From JBDHHQ01 sp039586035 (GTDB lineage Bacteria > Gemmatimonadota > Gemmatimonadetes > Longimicrobiales > Gaopeijiaceae): a stretch of 64,000 nucleotides of DNA. The position numbers and the translations under genes are program-made. The DNA is taken from the NCBI GenBank assembly GCA_039586035.1, contig JBDHLD010000014.1, positions 1 through 64,000 on the forward strand, in the 5' to 3' direction. This document shows, one piece after another, positions 44,821 through 56,166 of this stretch. Within the stretch, counting starts at the first letter, position 1; the number at the start of each line of letters is the position of its first letter. A model generated the notes under the pieces. That model was not told where the DNA came from. It made no database searches and saw only the letters and a list, made by a program, of their open reading frames with translations.

Positions 44821-46302
44821 CTAAACCCCTATGTCGTCCTGGGTTTCCCCGCCGTCCGTCGGGGCCGGGCCGTCATGGACCTGATCCGGCGTCGCGAGGG
44901 CGGACGCCCTTCCTGCTCCCGCCTCGGCCTTCCGCCTCGCCCACCACTCGAGCCGCCTCGCGACTTCCTTCTCGAAGCCGAACGGCCCGGGCTCGTAGAA
45001 CCGGGTCCCGGCCAGAGCGTCAGGCAGGTACGCCTGCGGTGCAACGCCGCCCTCCTCGTCGTGGTCGTACCGGTACCCCCGGCCGTAGCCCAGCTCCTGC
45101 ATGAGCGACGTCGGCGCGTTCCTGATGTGCAGCGGCACGGGGGCCGAGGGGGTCTCCTTCGCGGCTCCGCGGGCGTCCTTCCACGCCCGATACACCCGGT
45201 TCGATTTGGGAGCCGTGGCGAGGTATACGGCCGCCTCCGCCAACGCCAGCTCGCCCTCCGGCGCGCCCAGGAAGTGGTACGCGTCCCGAGCAGCCAGGGC
45301 GATTCGGAGCGCCGCCGGATCGGCCAGCCCCACGTCCTCGGAGGCCATGCGGACGAGCCGGCGGGCCAGGTAGAGCGGGTCCTCCCCACCCTCGATCATC
45401 CGCGCCAGCCAATACAGAGCCGCGTCGGGATCGCTCCCGCGAACGGCCTTGTGCAGCGCCGAGACGAGGTTGAAGTGCTCTTCCCCGCTCTTGTCGTAGA
45501 TGGCGAACCGCGCGTGCAGCGCCTGGCGGACGGAATCGAGCCCGATGACGCTGCCGTCTTCGAGGAGTCCCGCGGCGGCCTCCAGGACGCCCAGGGCTCT
45601 GCGAGCGTCTCCGTCGGCGGACAGAGCCAGGAAGTCCAGGGCTTCGGGGGTCAGGGTGAGACGACGGGATCCGAGGCCTCGGGCCCGATCCGTCAGAGCG
45701 CGGTTCAGCACGCGTGTGATCGCTTCAGGCGCCAGCGGTTCCAGAACCAGCACCGGCGCCCGGGAGAGAAGCGGCCGGTTCACCTCGAAGCTGGGGTTCT
45801 CCGTCGTCGCGCCGATCAGGACGACGGTGCCGTCCTCCACGTGGGGGAGGAATGCGTCCTGCTGGGCCTTGTTGAACCGATGTATCTCGTCGCAGAAGAG
45901 GATGGTCCGGCGCCCCGTGGCGCGCTTGCGCTCCCGCGCCTCTCGAACGATCTCCCGGACGCGAGGGACGCCGCCGGTGACCGCGGAGAACGGAACGAAT
46001 GTCGCGTCGGTCCCGCCGGCCAGAAGACGGGCCAGGGTCGTCTTGCCGCTGCCGGGAGGGCCCCAGAAGATCATGCTGCTCAGCGCGCCGGTCTCGAGTT
46101 GGGCACGCAGCGGTTTCCCCGGACCCAGCAGCTTCTCCTGCCCCTCGAACTCGTCCAGGGACCGTGGCCGCATCCGAGCGGCAAGGGGGGCCGCCGAGTC
46201 TGACGGCAACGGCTGTTCGCCACCGGCACGGGCGGTTGTATCCGCGCCGCGAGGCGAGGCCGGGTCGGGTGCGTTGCCGCCGAAGAGGTCCAGCTCGCTC
46301 AT
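44821..46302 (-). CDS. rarA: Replication-associated recombination protein RarA (MgsA)
   Basis: 493 aa from MSELDLFGG; longer open sequence upstream is a shadow of cca. It has an AAA+ domain with ARMRPRSLDEFEGQEKLLG, Walker A GPPGSGKTT, CDEIHRFNKAQQDAFLPHVE and GATTENPSFEVN, then the C-terminal tetramerisation part (YWLARMIEGGEDPLYLARRL, ELGYGRGYRYDHD). It acts at stalled replication forks. The unusually long acidic and low-complexity tail (about 25 residues) is likely disordered. Overlaps cca by ATGA. Confidence 0.95.
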   Translation of the reverse strand: MSELDLFGGNAPDPASPRGADTTARAGGEQPLPSDSAAPLAARMRPRSLDEFEGQEKLLGPGKPLRAQLETGALSSMIFWGPPGSGKTTLARLLAGGTDATFVPFSAVTGGVPRVREIVREARERKRATGRRTILFCDEIHRFNKAQQDAFLPHVEDGTVVLIGATTENPSFEVNRPLLSRAPVLVLEPLAPEAITRVLNRALTDRARGLGSRRLTLTPEALDFLALSADGDARRALGVLEAAAGLLEDGSVIGLDSVRQALHARFAIYDKSGEEHFNLVSALHKAVRGSDPDAALYWLARMIEGGEDPLYLARRLVRMASEDVGLADPAALRIALAARDAYHFLGAPEGELALAEAAVYLATAPKSNRVYRAWKDARGAAKETPSAPVPLHIRNAPTSLMQELGYGRGYRYDHDEEGGVAPQAYLPDALAGTRFYEPGPFGFEKEVARRLEWWARRKAEAGAGRASALATPDQVHDGPAPTDGGETQDDIGV

Positions 46303-47621
46303 GCGCCCACCTCGTCGCCCCCGCCGTCGGGCTCGGCGGACTCCTCCTCCGCGAGCTCCTCCGCCATGGCCAGTAGGCGATCCGGGGTGTTCAGCGTCGG
46401 GTCGGCGAGCGCGCGGTCCAGAAGCGCGGCCAGAATCCGCCCGAAGGCCGGCCCTGGGCGAAGGCCGAGACCCATGAGATCTCGACCTCCGATGGCCAGT
46501 GCGTCCACGTTGAGTGGCGCCCCGCCGCGGAGTTCGCGCCTCGAGATTCTCCACACCTCCGGCAGGCCCGGCTCCGGCGGGGCCCCACCCCGCGCGGCTC
46601 GCACGCGTGCCCGCGCGGCCTCTACCCGGGCCCAGTCGGTCAGCCGGTTTGGCCCGATGCGCGCCAGCCACCGGCGAACCGCCTCGGCCTCCGCAGCGCC
46701 GGGGCCCCTCTCCAGAGCGTCCACCAGCTCGCTCACGTCCCGCGCCTCGGCGTTGGAGAAGCGGAGCCGCAGCAACACCTGGGCGGCCCCGACCTTGCCC
46801 ACGCCCTGGAGCACCGCGCCGAGGCGGAGGAGGGGCCGGACCATAGGGAGCAGATCCGCCGCCAACACGCCGACTGTCCACGGGTCCTCCGGGGCCGTTC
46901 CAGCCGCATCGAGCTTGTGGTCCAACTCGGGCACGAGCGTGGACAGCGCTCCGCTGGCGGCCAGGAGGCTCAGGGCTCCCGAGGGCTGCGGGTCGAGGGC
47001 CAAGACCTTCATGAGCTCGTCTCGGATCCGCTCCGCGGAGAGGCGCGGCAAGTGTTCGACTGCCTGGCACAGCGCCTGCCACGTGGCTGCGTCGGCTTCC
47101 AGCCGGTATCGCCCGGCAAATCGGAGAGCCCGGAGCACGCGAAGGTAGTCCTCGCTGAATCGGTCCGCCGGCTCTCCCACGGTCCTGAGCCGGCCCCGCT
47201 CCAGGTCCTCCAAGCCCTCGAAGGGATCCTTGAGCTCTTCTCGAAGCGGGTGCCAGGCCATGGCGTTGATGGTGAAGTCACGGCGAGCGAGGTCGTCGTC
47301 GACGTGATCCGCGAACTCCACCACGGCATGGCGGCCGAAGGTCTGTACGTCGCGTCGGAACGTGGTCACTTCGTACAGGGTGCCGTCGCGGGCCAGAATG
47401 CCCACGGTGCCGTGATCGACGCCGATGGGGACGGTTCTCTTGAAGAGTTGGCGTACCCGATCCGGGCGAGCCGCGGTGGCCAGGTCCCAGTCCTCGTGCT
47501 CGATCCGGAGGAACGCGTCACGGATCGCCCCGCCGACGGCCCACGTCTCATAGCCGGCCGACTCCAGGGTCCGGACGATCCACCGCACCGCAGGGGGTGC
47601 CGAGGGCTTCGCGAAAGTCAC
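46299..47621 (-). CDS. cca: CCA tRNA nucleotidyltransferase / poly(A) polymerase family
   Basis: 440 aa from the GTG overlapping the SDR stop. The class II nucleotidyltransferase signatures are TWAVGGAIRDAFL, EDWDLAT (catalytic Asp pair), DHGTVGI, RRDFTINAMAW and RVLRALRFAGRY. A middle region resembling the HD domain (GAVLQGVGKVGAA) has lost its metal residues. It adds or repairs tRNA CCA ends, which suits the UUG tRNA-Gln here, whose gene lacks CCA. A poly(A) polymerase role is possible. Confidence 0.92.
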   Translation of the reverse strand: MTFAKPSAPPAVRWIVRTLESAGYETWAVGGAIRDAFLRIEHEDWDLATAARPDRVRQLFKRTVPIGVDHGTVGILARDGTLYEVTTFRRDVQTFGRHAVVEFADHVDDDLARRDFTINAMAWHPLREELKDPFEGLEDLERGRLRTVGEPADRFSEDYLRVLRALRFAGRYRLEADAATWQALCQAVEHLPRLSAERIRDELMKVLALDPQPSGALSLLAASGALSTLVPELDHKLDAAGTAPEDPWTVGVLAADLLPMVRPLLRLGAVLQGVGKVGAAQVLLRLRFSNAEARDVSELVDALERGPGAAEAEAVRRWLARIGPNRLTDWARVEAARARVRAARGGAPPEPGLPEVWRISRRELRGGAPLNVDALAIGGRDLMGLGLRPGPAFGRILAALLDRALADPTLNTPDRLLAMAEELAEEESAEPDGGGDEVGA

Positions 47622-48373
47622 CCCACCAGCACCGACCCGCCGTTGACATTGATGATCTCGCCGGTCACATGGCGGGCCAGAGGTGAGCACAGGAAGAGGA
47701 TCGGACCCGCCACGTCTTCCGCAGTGGCCACGAACCCCAGGGGGATCGCCGCCTCGATTTCGGCGAGGCGACCCGAGTGGAGCGCGTCCGCCGACATCTC
47801 GGTGTCCACCCAGCCGGGCGCGACCGCGTTGACCGTGATTCTCCGACTCCCGACCTCGACGCACAGGCCCTTGACCATGGAGATCAACGCTCCCTTGGTG
47901 GCCGCGTAATCTACGTGGAAGGCCTCGCCCCGCTGACCGGCGGTGGAGCTGACGACGACCATTGCCCCACCGTCGCGCATGCGGCCCAGCGCGGCGCGCG
48001 TCGTGTAGAAGACGGAGTCGAGATTCGCTCCGATCGTCTGGTGCCACTGGTCATCGGTCATATCCACCAGCGCCACTTCCTGGGGCGGCCAGATCGCGGC
48101 GTTGGCCACGAACAGGTCGAGACCACCGAATTCCCGGTCGGCCCGCTCGAACAGCCGATCCGCGTCGCTTCTCACGGAGAGGTCCCCGGGCTCGGCCCAC
48201 GCCCGAACGCCCAGTGATTGCAGCTCCGCCACTACAGCCTCGGCGTCGGCGGCGCGAGACCGATAGCCGATCCCCACAGAAGCGCCGGCCCTGGCCAGGA
48301 GACGAGCCGTGGCCGCGCCTATGCCCCGCGAGCCCCCCGTAACGATGGCTGTCCTGCCCGTCAGATCGATCAC
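47618..48373 (-). CDS. Short-chain dehydrogenase/reductase (FabG-like)
   Basis: 251 aa from the GTG behind AGGGA. A classical SDR: TGGSRGIGAATA (NAD(P) loop), FVANAAIW, the catalytic Ser in VVSSTAGQRG, the YAATK Tyr/Lys pair, and VNAVAPGWVDTEM. It could be a beta-ketoacyl-ACP reductase or any alcohol/ketone reductase; no acyl-carrier genes are nearby. It overlaps cca by GTGA and starts 32 bp after the ferritin-like gene. Confidence 0.88.
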   Translation of the reverse strand: MIDLTGRTAIVTGGSRGIGAATARLLARAGASVGIGYRSRAADAEAVVAELQSLGVRAWAEPGDLSVRSDADRLFERADREFGGLDLFVANAAIWPPQEVALVDMTDDQWHQTIGANLDSVFYTTRAALGRMRDGGAMVVVSSTAGQRGEAFHVDYAATKGALISMVKGLCVEVGSRRITVNAVAPGWVDTEMSADALHSGRLAEIEAAIPLGFVATAEDVAGPILFLCSPLARHVTGEIINVNGGSVLVG

Positions 48374-48405
48374 CGAATTCCCTCGCTTCGCGCCGGCTGC
48401 CTCTC

Positions 48406-48825
48406 TCAGGCGGGCATCCACTTGCCGCCCAGGACGTCCCGATGATGCCGCTCGGACTCCAGGATCTCCTCGAAGAGGGCCCGGGTGTCCGGATCGAGCC
48501 TGCCGGCCAGCAGCTGCTCGTACCACTCCACCTCTTCCCCCTCCCGAGTCCTGGCCGCGGACTCCCAACCCTCCAGCGGAACCTCCGGAACCGGACTCGC
48601 CGGCAGCTCGGCCGGCTCCCCGCCCAGCTCGAGCAGTCGAGCGGTCAGGCGCGACAGGTGGTGCTGCTCGTCGGCGTGCAACTCGTTGAGCCGCTCCGCG
48701 TCCAGGTCCTGGCCCTGGAGCTCGGCACGAGCGGCCAGGGCCCGGTAGAACCGGGTCTGGGCGCGCTCACGCGCTCGGCAGTGCTCCAGGGTCGCCACCA
48801 TCTCGGAGGTCCCGTCGTTGGTCAT
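48406..48825 (-). CDS. Ferritin-like/rubrerythrin-type small diiron protein
   Basis: 139 aa four-helix protein starting at the ATG overlapping gmhA (ATGA). Probable diiron ligands: Glu20, Glu53 and His56 in ADEQHH, a Glu in GEEVEWYEQ, and Glu125 and His128 in ESERHHRDVL. This is the ferritin-like/rubrerythrin pattern without a rubredoxin tail. It may handle iron or peroxide; no substrate is given by context. Confidence 0.72.
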   Translation of the reverse strand: MTNDGTSEMVATLEHCRARERAQTRFYRALAARAELQGQDLDAERLNELHADEQHHLSRLTARLLELGGEPAELPASPVPEVPLEGWESAARTREGEEVEWYEQLLAGRLDPDTRALFEEILESERHHRDVLGGKWMPA

Positions 48826-49406
48826 GCTTCTCTCCCGGTCCACGCGCGGTCCACGATGTCGCAGATGAGGTGCCCCAGGGCCAGGTGGATCTCCTGGGCT
48901 CGGGCCGTTTGCTGCGTCGGTACCACCACCGCATGGTCGACCCGCTCCCGAAGGCGTCCTCCGCCCTTCGCCAGAAAGGCGATGGTCTCGACGCCGCGAG
49001 CACGGGCGGCATCTGCCGCCAGGATGAGGTTCTCGGACTCCCCGCTCGTCGAGTGGAGGAAGAGTACGTCGCCCCTCCGGCCGAGGGCCTCGATCTGGCG
49101 TGAAAAGACCGTCTCGAAACCATGATCGTTCGACGCCGCCGTCAGGATCGAGGAATCCGTCGTGAGCGCGATGGCCGGGAGAGCCTCGCGATCTCCCCCG
49201 AAGCGAACCACGTACTCCGCCGCCAGATGCTGAGCGTCGGCCGCCGAGCCGCCGTTCCCGGCGAAGAACAGGCGGCCACCGGCCCGGAGCGCGTCGACCG
49301 TGGCGTTGGCCGCGGCCTCGATGTCGTCGGTCCGCTCCCGGGACACCTGTTCCGCCAATCGGGCCAGTTCCTGCAGCCCCGCTCGAATCGAGTCGCTCAC
49401 CGTCAT
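48822..49406 (-). CDS. gmhA: SIS-domain phosphosugar isomerase, phosphoheptose isomerase (GmhA)-like
   Basis: 194 aa. It has an N-terminal helix, FFAGNGGSAADAQHLAAEYVVRF (in its parts, with the GmhA zinc and sugar-binding residues), ALTTDSSILTAASND, LHSTSGESENLI and a late QEIHLALGHLICD. It would convert sedoheptulose 7-phosphate to D-glycero-D-manno-heptose 7-phosphate for lipopolysaccharide core or capsule. The rest of the heptose pathway is not in the window. It is coupled to the PHP phosphatase by ATGA. Confidence 0.92.
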   Translation of the reverse strand: MTVSDSIRAGLQELARLAEQVSRERTDDIEAAANATVDALRAGGRLFFAGNGGSAADAQHLAAEYVVRFGGDREALPAIALTTDSSILTAASNDHGFETVFSRQIEALGRRGDVLFLHSTSGESENLILAADAARARGVETIAFLAKGGGRLRERVDHAVVVPTQQTARAQEIHLALGHLICDIVDRAWTGREA

Positions 49407-50215
49407 TCGGTCCCCAGAAGGCCTTTCAATCGTGACCAGAGCCGCCGCTGCGGCCGTAGTGGCGGGACCGGAAGCGGATCCCTGCCTTCCGCGATCCGGC
49501 CCGTGTTCGTCGCGGCCAGCAGGTCGAACTGCTCCACGGCGTCCCGCTCCTCGAAGAGAGCCCGCACCCGGGACACGTGAAGCTCCAAATGTGGACGTCC
49601 GTGGAAGTCCGTGGAGAGGCAGTCCACCCAACCGGCGATCAGCAGACGAAGCGCCAGACTGCGCGGCCCGGCTCCGTAGCGCCCTACCAGAGATCCGTAG
49701 TTCACCTGGAGAATCGCACCCTCCTGACGCCAGATTTCCGCCAGCCGGAAGCGCTCTGCCATGCCTCGGTACCGCTCCGGATGGGCGATGACGGGTCGCA
49801 CGCCCAACTCCCGCAAGCGGGCCACGGCGTCGACTGTCCCCGGGGGCAGCATGAGGCGGGGCCACTCGACGAGCACGAAGCTGGTGTCTGCAAGACGTAG
49901 CCGGGAATCCGACAGATCTGGATCCGGCACGTCCAGCATCACCTCGTGACCCCGCTCTACCACCAGGTCCGGCAGCCGCGCTCGAGCCGCCGCCTGGAGC
50001 TCGTGGAACGCCGTGTCCACCGCCGCCAGGGTCGGTCCCGCCGCCGCGGTTCGGGTCAGGCTTCCATCGATGTGAGGCGTGGTGATCACGCGTCCGATGC
50101 CGGCCTCCCACATCCGAGCGAGACCCTCGAGAGAATCGTCGATCGACCTCGAGCCATCGTCCACGGCAGGGACGAGATGGCTATGAAGATCGACGAGCCG
50201 GGGCGCTCCGGCCAC
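49403..50215 (-). CDS. PHP-type tyrosine-protein phosphatase (CpsB/YwqE-like)
   Basis: 270 aa PHP-fold protein. It has VDLHSHLVPAVDDGSRS (His11, His13), VITTPHIDG, ERGHEVMLD, FVLVEWPRL, PVIAHPERY and CLSTDFHGRP, the metal-site pattern of CpsB. In Gram-positives and some others it dephosphorylates the tyrosine kinase that controls polysaccharide length. No BY-kinase or Wzz gene is here, so it could serve another phosphatase role. Coupled to gmhA; both may serve surface polysaccharide. Confidence 0.88.
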   Translation of the reverse strand: MAGAPRLVDLHSHLVPAVDDGSRSIDDSLEGLARMWEAGIGRVITTPHIDGSLTRTAAAGPTLAAVDTAFHELQAAARARLPDLVVERGHEVMLDVPDPDLSDSRLRLADTSFVLVEWPRLMLPPGTVDAVARLRELGVRPVIAHPERYRGMAERFRLAEIWRQEGAILQVNYGSLVGRYGAGPRSLALRLLIAGWVDCLSTDFHGRPHLELHVSRVRALFEERDAVEQFDLLAATNTGRIAEGRDPLPVPPLRPQRRLWSRLKGLLGTE

Positions 50216-50501
50216 TACGCTCCCGTCCTCGCGCCGTCGAGGACGCGTCGCAGCGCGGCCTCCACGTCCTCCTCTTCGGCAGCGGCTTCACAAGCGTACG
50301 TGAACAGGGCATCGGCGCCCAGGAGGAGGAAGGCAGCGTCTCGTCGACGCCCGGGACGGCGCACCGCCTGGTTCAGCGCCTCCCCGGCCCCGGCGGCGAG
50401 GAGGTCGACCAGCGAGCTGCTTCCGTCAGGCACGACGAGGTGCTCCTCGAGCTCCGTCGGTGGGGTCGGCTCCCTGGTTGCCAACCACTCCTGGACCTGG
50501 C

Positions 50502-50505
<4 letters not shown>
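50215..50505 (-). CDS. Small uncharacterised protein between alaS and the PHP phosphatase
   Basis: 96 aa, no family recognised. It is helical and acidic, with an Arg-rich patch (RRPGRRRD) in the middle and no signal or membrane helix. It overlaps alaS by ATGA and the phosphatase by one base (TAGTG), so it is in the same transcript and its translation is coupled to alaS. Composition is like its neighbours. Confidence 0.7.
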
Positions 50506-53186
<2,681 letters not shown>

Positions 53187-53283
53187 CGTCGTATGTGACG
53201 CTCTTTCAACGAATTCAGCGGCACCTCAGGGGCACCGTAGGGAGCCCTGAAGATAACCAGGCCTGAGCGCGGATGAAATGAAC

Positions 53284-53312
53284 GGGGCCCGACGGCGGAT
53301 CCGTCGGGCCCC
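53284..53312. terminator. Hairpin terminator between recA and alaS
   Basis: A perfect 12 bp stem, GGGGCCCGACGG with CCGTCGGGCCCC, and a five-base loop. On the minus strand it lies about 35 nt after the recA stop and is followed by GTTCATTT, a weak U-tract. It should end most recA transcripts so that alaS uses its own promoter in the next about 95 bp. Confidence 0.8.
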
Positions 53313-53347
53313 GCGGGTACCGAACGAAGGGCAGGAGGTCCCTCCCC

Positions 53348-54418
53348 TCAGGCCTCCACTCCCGCCGGCTCCGGCTGCGCCGCGTCGGAGGAGGAAGCTG
53401 CCTCTTCCGTGGGCACCATGCCCAGCACCGCTTTCAGACGAGCTTCCACCTCTTCGGCGATGTCCCGGTTCTCGTCGAGGAAGAGCTTGGCGTTCTCCTT
53501 CCCCTGTCCCAACCGAAGGTCGCCGTACGAGTACCACGAGCCCGACTTGTCCACGATGCCATGCTCCACGCCCAGGTCGATGAGCAGCGCGTTGTGGCTG
53601 ATGCCTTCGTCGTAGATGATGTCGAACTCCGACTGCTTGAAGGGTGGCGCACACTTGTTCTTCACCACTTTCACCCGGGTGCGGTTCCCGATCAGGTCCT
53701 GCCCGTCCTTGATGGCCCCGATGCGACGGATGTCCAGTCTGAGCGACGCGTAGAACTTGAGGGCCCGTCCCCCGGAGGTGGTCTCCGGGTTGCCGAACAT
53801 CACACCCACTTTCTCACGAATCTGGTTCGTGAAGATGACCGCCGTGTTCGACCGGTTGACCGCACCAGTGAGCTTCCGGAGCGCCTGGCTCATGAGCCGG
53901 GCCTGGAGACCCACGTGGGTGTCTCCCATCTCACCCTCGATCTCCGCCCGAGGAACCAGCGCTGCCACGGAGTCCACCACCACGACGTCCACGGCGTTGC
54001 TCCGGATCAGCACCTCGGCGATCTCCAGCGCCTGCTCCCCGGTGTCGGGTTGCGAGACCAGGAGATTGTCCACGTCCACGCCGAGCTTCCGCGCGTAGTT
54101 GACGTCCAACGCATGCTCGGCGTCGATGAACGCGGCGATACCGCCTTCGCGCTGGGCGTTCGCGATGACGTGGAGACAGAGCGTCGTCTTACCGCTGGAT
54201 TCGGGGCCGTAGATCTCGCTGATGCGGCCCCGGGGGATTCCCCCGATGCCGATGGCGGCGTCCAGGTTCAGTGCCCCGGTGGGAATCGCCTCGATGTGGA
54301 GCTTCGCCCCTTCCGCACCCATCCGCATGATGGCGCCCTTGCCGAACGCTCGCTCGATCTGGCTGATGGCCGTGCCCAGCGCCTTGTTCTTCTTCTCGTC
54401 CGTCTGCATCAGGGCCAT
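53348..54418 (-). CDS. recA: Recombinase RecA
   Basis: 356 aa. Walker A GPESSGKTT (residues 71-79), then VVVDSVAALVPRAE, the L1/L2 loops (MGDTHVGLQARLMSQALRK in part; FTNQIREKVGVMFGNPE) and a low-complexity C-terminal tail ending in Ala, Ser and Glu. It binds single-stranded DNA, drives strand exchange and triggers SOS. It is transcribed away from the MerA-like gene; I could not identify an SOS box in the 332 bp between. Confidence 0.97.
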   Translation of the reverse strand: MALMQTDEKKNKALGTAISQIERAFGKGAIMRMGAEGAKLHIEAIPTGALNLDAAIGIGGIPRGRISEIYGPESSGKTTLCLHVIANAQREGGIAAFIDAEHALDVNYARKLGVDVDNLLVSQPDTGEQALEIAEVLIRSNAVDVVVVDSVAALVPRAEIEGEMGDTHVGLQARLMSQALRKLTGAVNRSNTAVIFTNQIREKVGVMFGNPETTSGGRALKFYASLRLDIRRIGAIKDGQDLIGNRTRVKVVKNKCAPPFKQSEFDIIYDEGISHNALLIDLGVEHGIVDKSGSWYSYGDLRLGQGKENAKLFLDENRDIAEEVEARLKAVLGMVPTEEAASSSDAAQPEPAGVEA

Positions 54419-54750
54419 CTCGTCCTCGCTGTTGAACGTCCTTCGTGGGGTCCTGGGGCCACTTCTACGCGGGCCTCCGTGTCGGGGGATCCCGGAGAGG
54501 CGGCTCCAAAGTACAATACCCGAAGAGAAAGCGAAAGGGTCTCTGGGCTACACGTCCAACCTATGGCCCACGCGCGGGCGTCGAAATGCCCTGGTGGGAT
54601 CTTCGGGCGGTCCGGATATTCGATGTACGGAGCGAGCCCGGCCTCGAGGCTTGGAACCCGGCCCACCACGGAGCGGGTTCGGCTGCCGACCCCTGGGACA
54701 CGCATCCGAAGCCCTGCTGGCGCCCAGGGGGACCCGGATCCGGAAGCTGT
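54419..54750. other. 332 bp divergent gap between recA and the MerA-like gene
   Basis: It holds start signals for recA (minus) and the oxidoreductase (plus). GAGG lies just before the recA ATG. The least G+C-rich part (about 54508-54545, AGTACAATACCCGAAGAG) is the likeliest recA promoter zone, but no pair of boxes is convincing and no LexA site was recognised. No gene or RNA is seen. Confidence 0.5.
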
Positions 54751-56166
54751 ATGACCAGAATACGCGAATACGACCTCGTAGCCATCGGTGGGGGGACGGC
54801 TGGCCTCGTCTCGGCGGCCGGCGCAGCCTACATCGGAGCCAGCTCGGCGATCATAGAGAAGGCCCGCCTGGGTGGCGACTGCCTCTGGACCGGGTGCGTG
54901 CCGTCGAAGGCCTTGATCGCCTCGGCTCGGCTCGCTCACGCCATGCGGAACGCCGACCGGCTCGGTCTCGTGGGCGCGTCTCCGGCGCACGCCTTCGCCG
55001 ACATCATGGCGCGGGTCCACCGCGCCCGGGCCACTGTCGCGCACCACGACGACCCGGAGCGCTTTCGAGCCCTGGGCGTGGACGTCCACTTCGGCCACGC
55101 CCGCTTCCTGGGCCCTGACACCCTCGAAGTGGACGGCGTCGGCCGCATTCGTTCCAAGCGGATCGTCATCGCCTCGGGCGCCCGGCCCGTCGCTCCCCCG
55201 ATCCCCGGGCTCGACCAGGTGGGCTACGTCGACCACGAGTCCGCCTTCGAGCAGGACTCCTTGCCTCGTCGGATCGTGGTCCTGGGGGGCGGCCCCATCG
55301 GACTCGAGTTCGCTCAGGTCTACGCGCGGCTCGGAGCCGAGGTGACGGTGCTGGAGATGCTCCCCAGACTGCTGCAGCGGGAGGATCCAGACGTGAGCGA
55401 GCTCATGAGGTCCTCGCTCGAGTCGGAGGGTGTGCGGGTCCGGACGGGAACAGCTGCAACGAAAGTGGACGCGTGCCCCGGGGGCAAGGTGGTCTCCACC
55501 TCGACGGGAACCGCGATTGAAGCCGATGAGCTCTTCGTGGCGACGGGCCGACGGCCCAACACCACCGGCCTCGACGTGGAGCGAGCCGGTGTGGAGCTGG
55601 ACGGAGCGGCGATCCGGGTGGATCGGTCGCTGCGCACCACTGCGGCGACGGTGTGGGCGGCCGGAGACGTCACGGGCGGCCTCCAGTTCACCCACGTCGC
55701 CGACTACATGGCCAAGACCGCGCTTCGCAACGCCTTGCTTCCGGGTAGGACCCGGGTGGACTACGGACAGGTCCCGTGGGTGACCTACACCGATCCGGAG
55801 GTGGCGCACGTGGGGCTGAGCCAGTCGGAGGCCGAGGCGCGGGGCGGGCGCACGCATGCGTACGACTTCTCGGATCTCGACCGGGCCATCGCCGACGGTG
55901 ACACGCGAGGCACGGTCAAGATCTCTGCCGACAAGCGCGGACGGATCCTGGGCGCCACCATCGTTGGTGGAGACGCCGGAGAGCTGATCTTTCCGGTTGT
56001 CCTTGCCATGAAGCACGGCCTCACCCTCGCGCAGATCTCGAACACGATCTTTCCCTACCCCACCCGGGTGGAAGGCGTGAAGCGGGCGGCGGACGCCTTT
56101 CAGCGCTCGCGGCTGGAGGGGTTCGGTGGCACGGTGCTCAGGAAAGTGGTCTCGTGGCTGACGTGA
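54751..56166 (+). CDS. MerA-like FAD-dependent disulfide oxidoreductase
   Basis: 471 aa from MTRIREYDLVAIGG. It has the FAD loop AIGGGTAGLV, redox pair Cys44 and Cys49 in GGDCLWTGCVPSKA, the NAD(P) loop VVLGGGPIGLEFAQ, VFATGRRPNT-like ELFVATGRRPNT, WAAGDVTGG and a C-terminal IFPYPTRVEGVKRAAD. The last is as in MerA, where Phe replaces the His of dihydrolipoamide dehydrogenases. It lacks MerA's N-terminal HMA domain and its C-terminal Cys pair, so mercury reduction is unlikely. It is followed with overlap by the TVP38 fusion, a linkage seen with such reductases. Confidence 0.88.
   Translation: MTRIREYDLVAIGGGTAGLVSAAGAAYIGASSAIIEKARLGGDCLWTGCVPSKALIASARLAHAMRNADRLGLVGASPAHAFADIMARVHRARATVAHHDDPERFRALGVDVHFGHARFLGPDTLEVDGVGRIRSKRIVIASGARPVAPPIPGLDQVGYVDHESAFEQDSLPRRIVVLGGGPIGLEFAQVYARLGAEVTVLEMLPRLLQREDPDVSELMRSSLESEGVRVRTGTAATKVDACPGGKVVSTSTGTAIEADELFVATGRRPNTTGLDVERAGVELDGAAIRVDRSLRTTAATVWAAGDVTGGLQFTHVADYMAKTALRNALLPGRTRVDYGQVPWVTYTDPEVAHVGLSQSEAEARGGRTHAYDFSDLDRAIADGDTRGTVKISADKRGRILGATIVGGDAGELIFPVVLAMKHGLTLAQISNTIFPYPTRVEGVKRAADAFQRSRLEGFGGTVLRKVVSWLT

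Noticed and set aside
54419..54520. LexA/SOS box upstream of recA
   Set aside because: No CTGT-N8-ACAG or GAAC-N4-GTTC type site was found; the phylum's own box may differ.
54751..56166. Mercury resistance
   Set aside because: The flavoprotein lacks the HMA domain and C-terminal Cys pair of MerA, and no merR, merT or merP is nearby.
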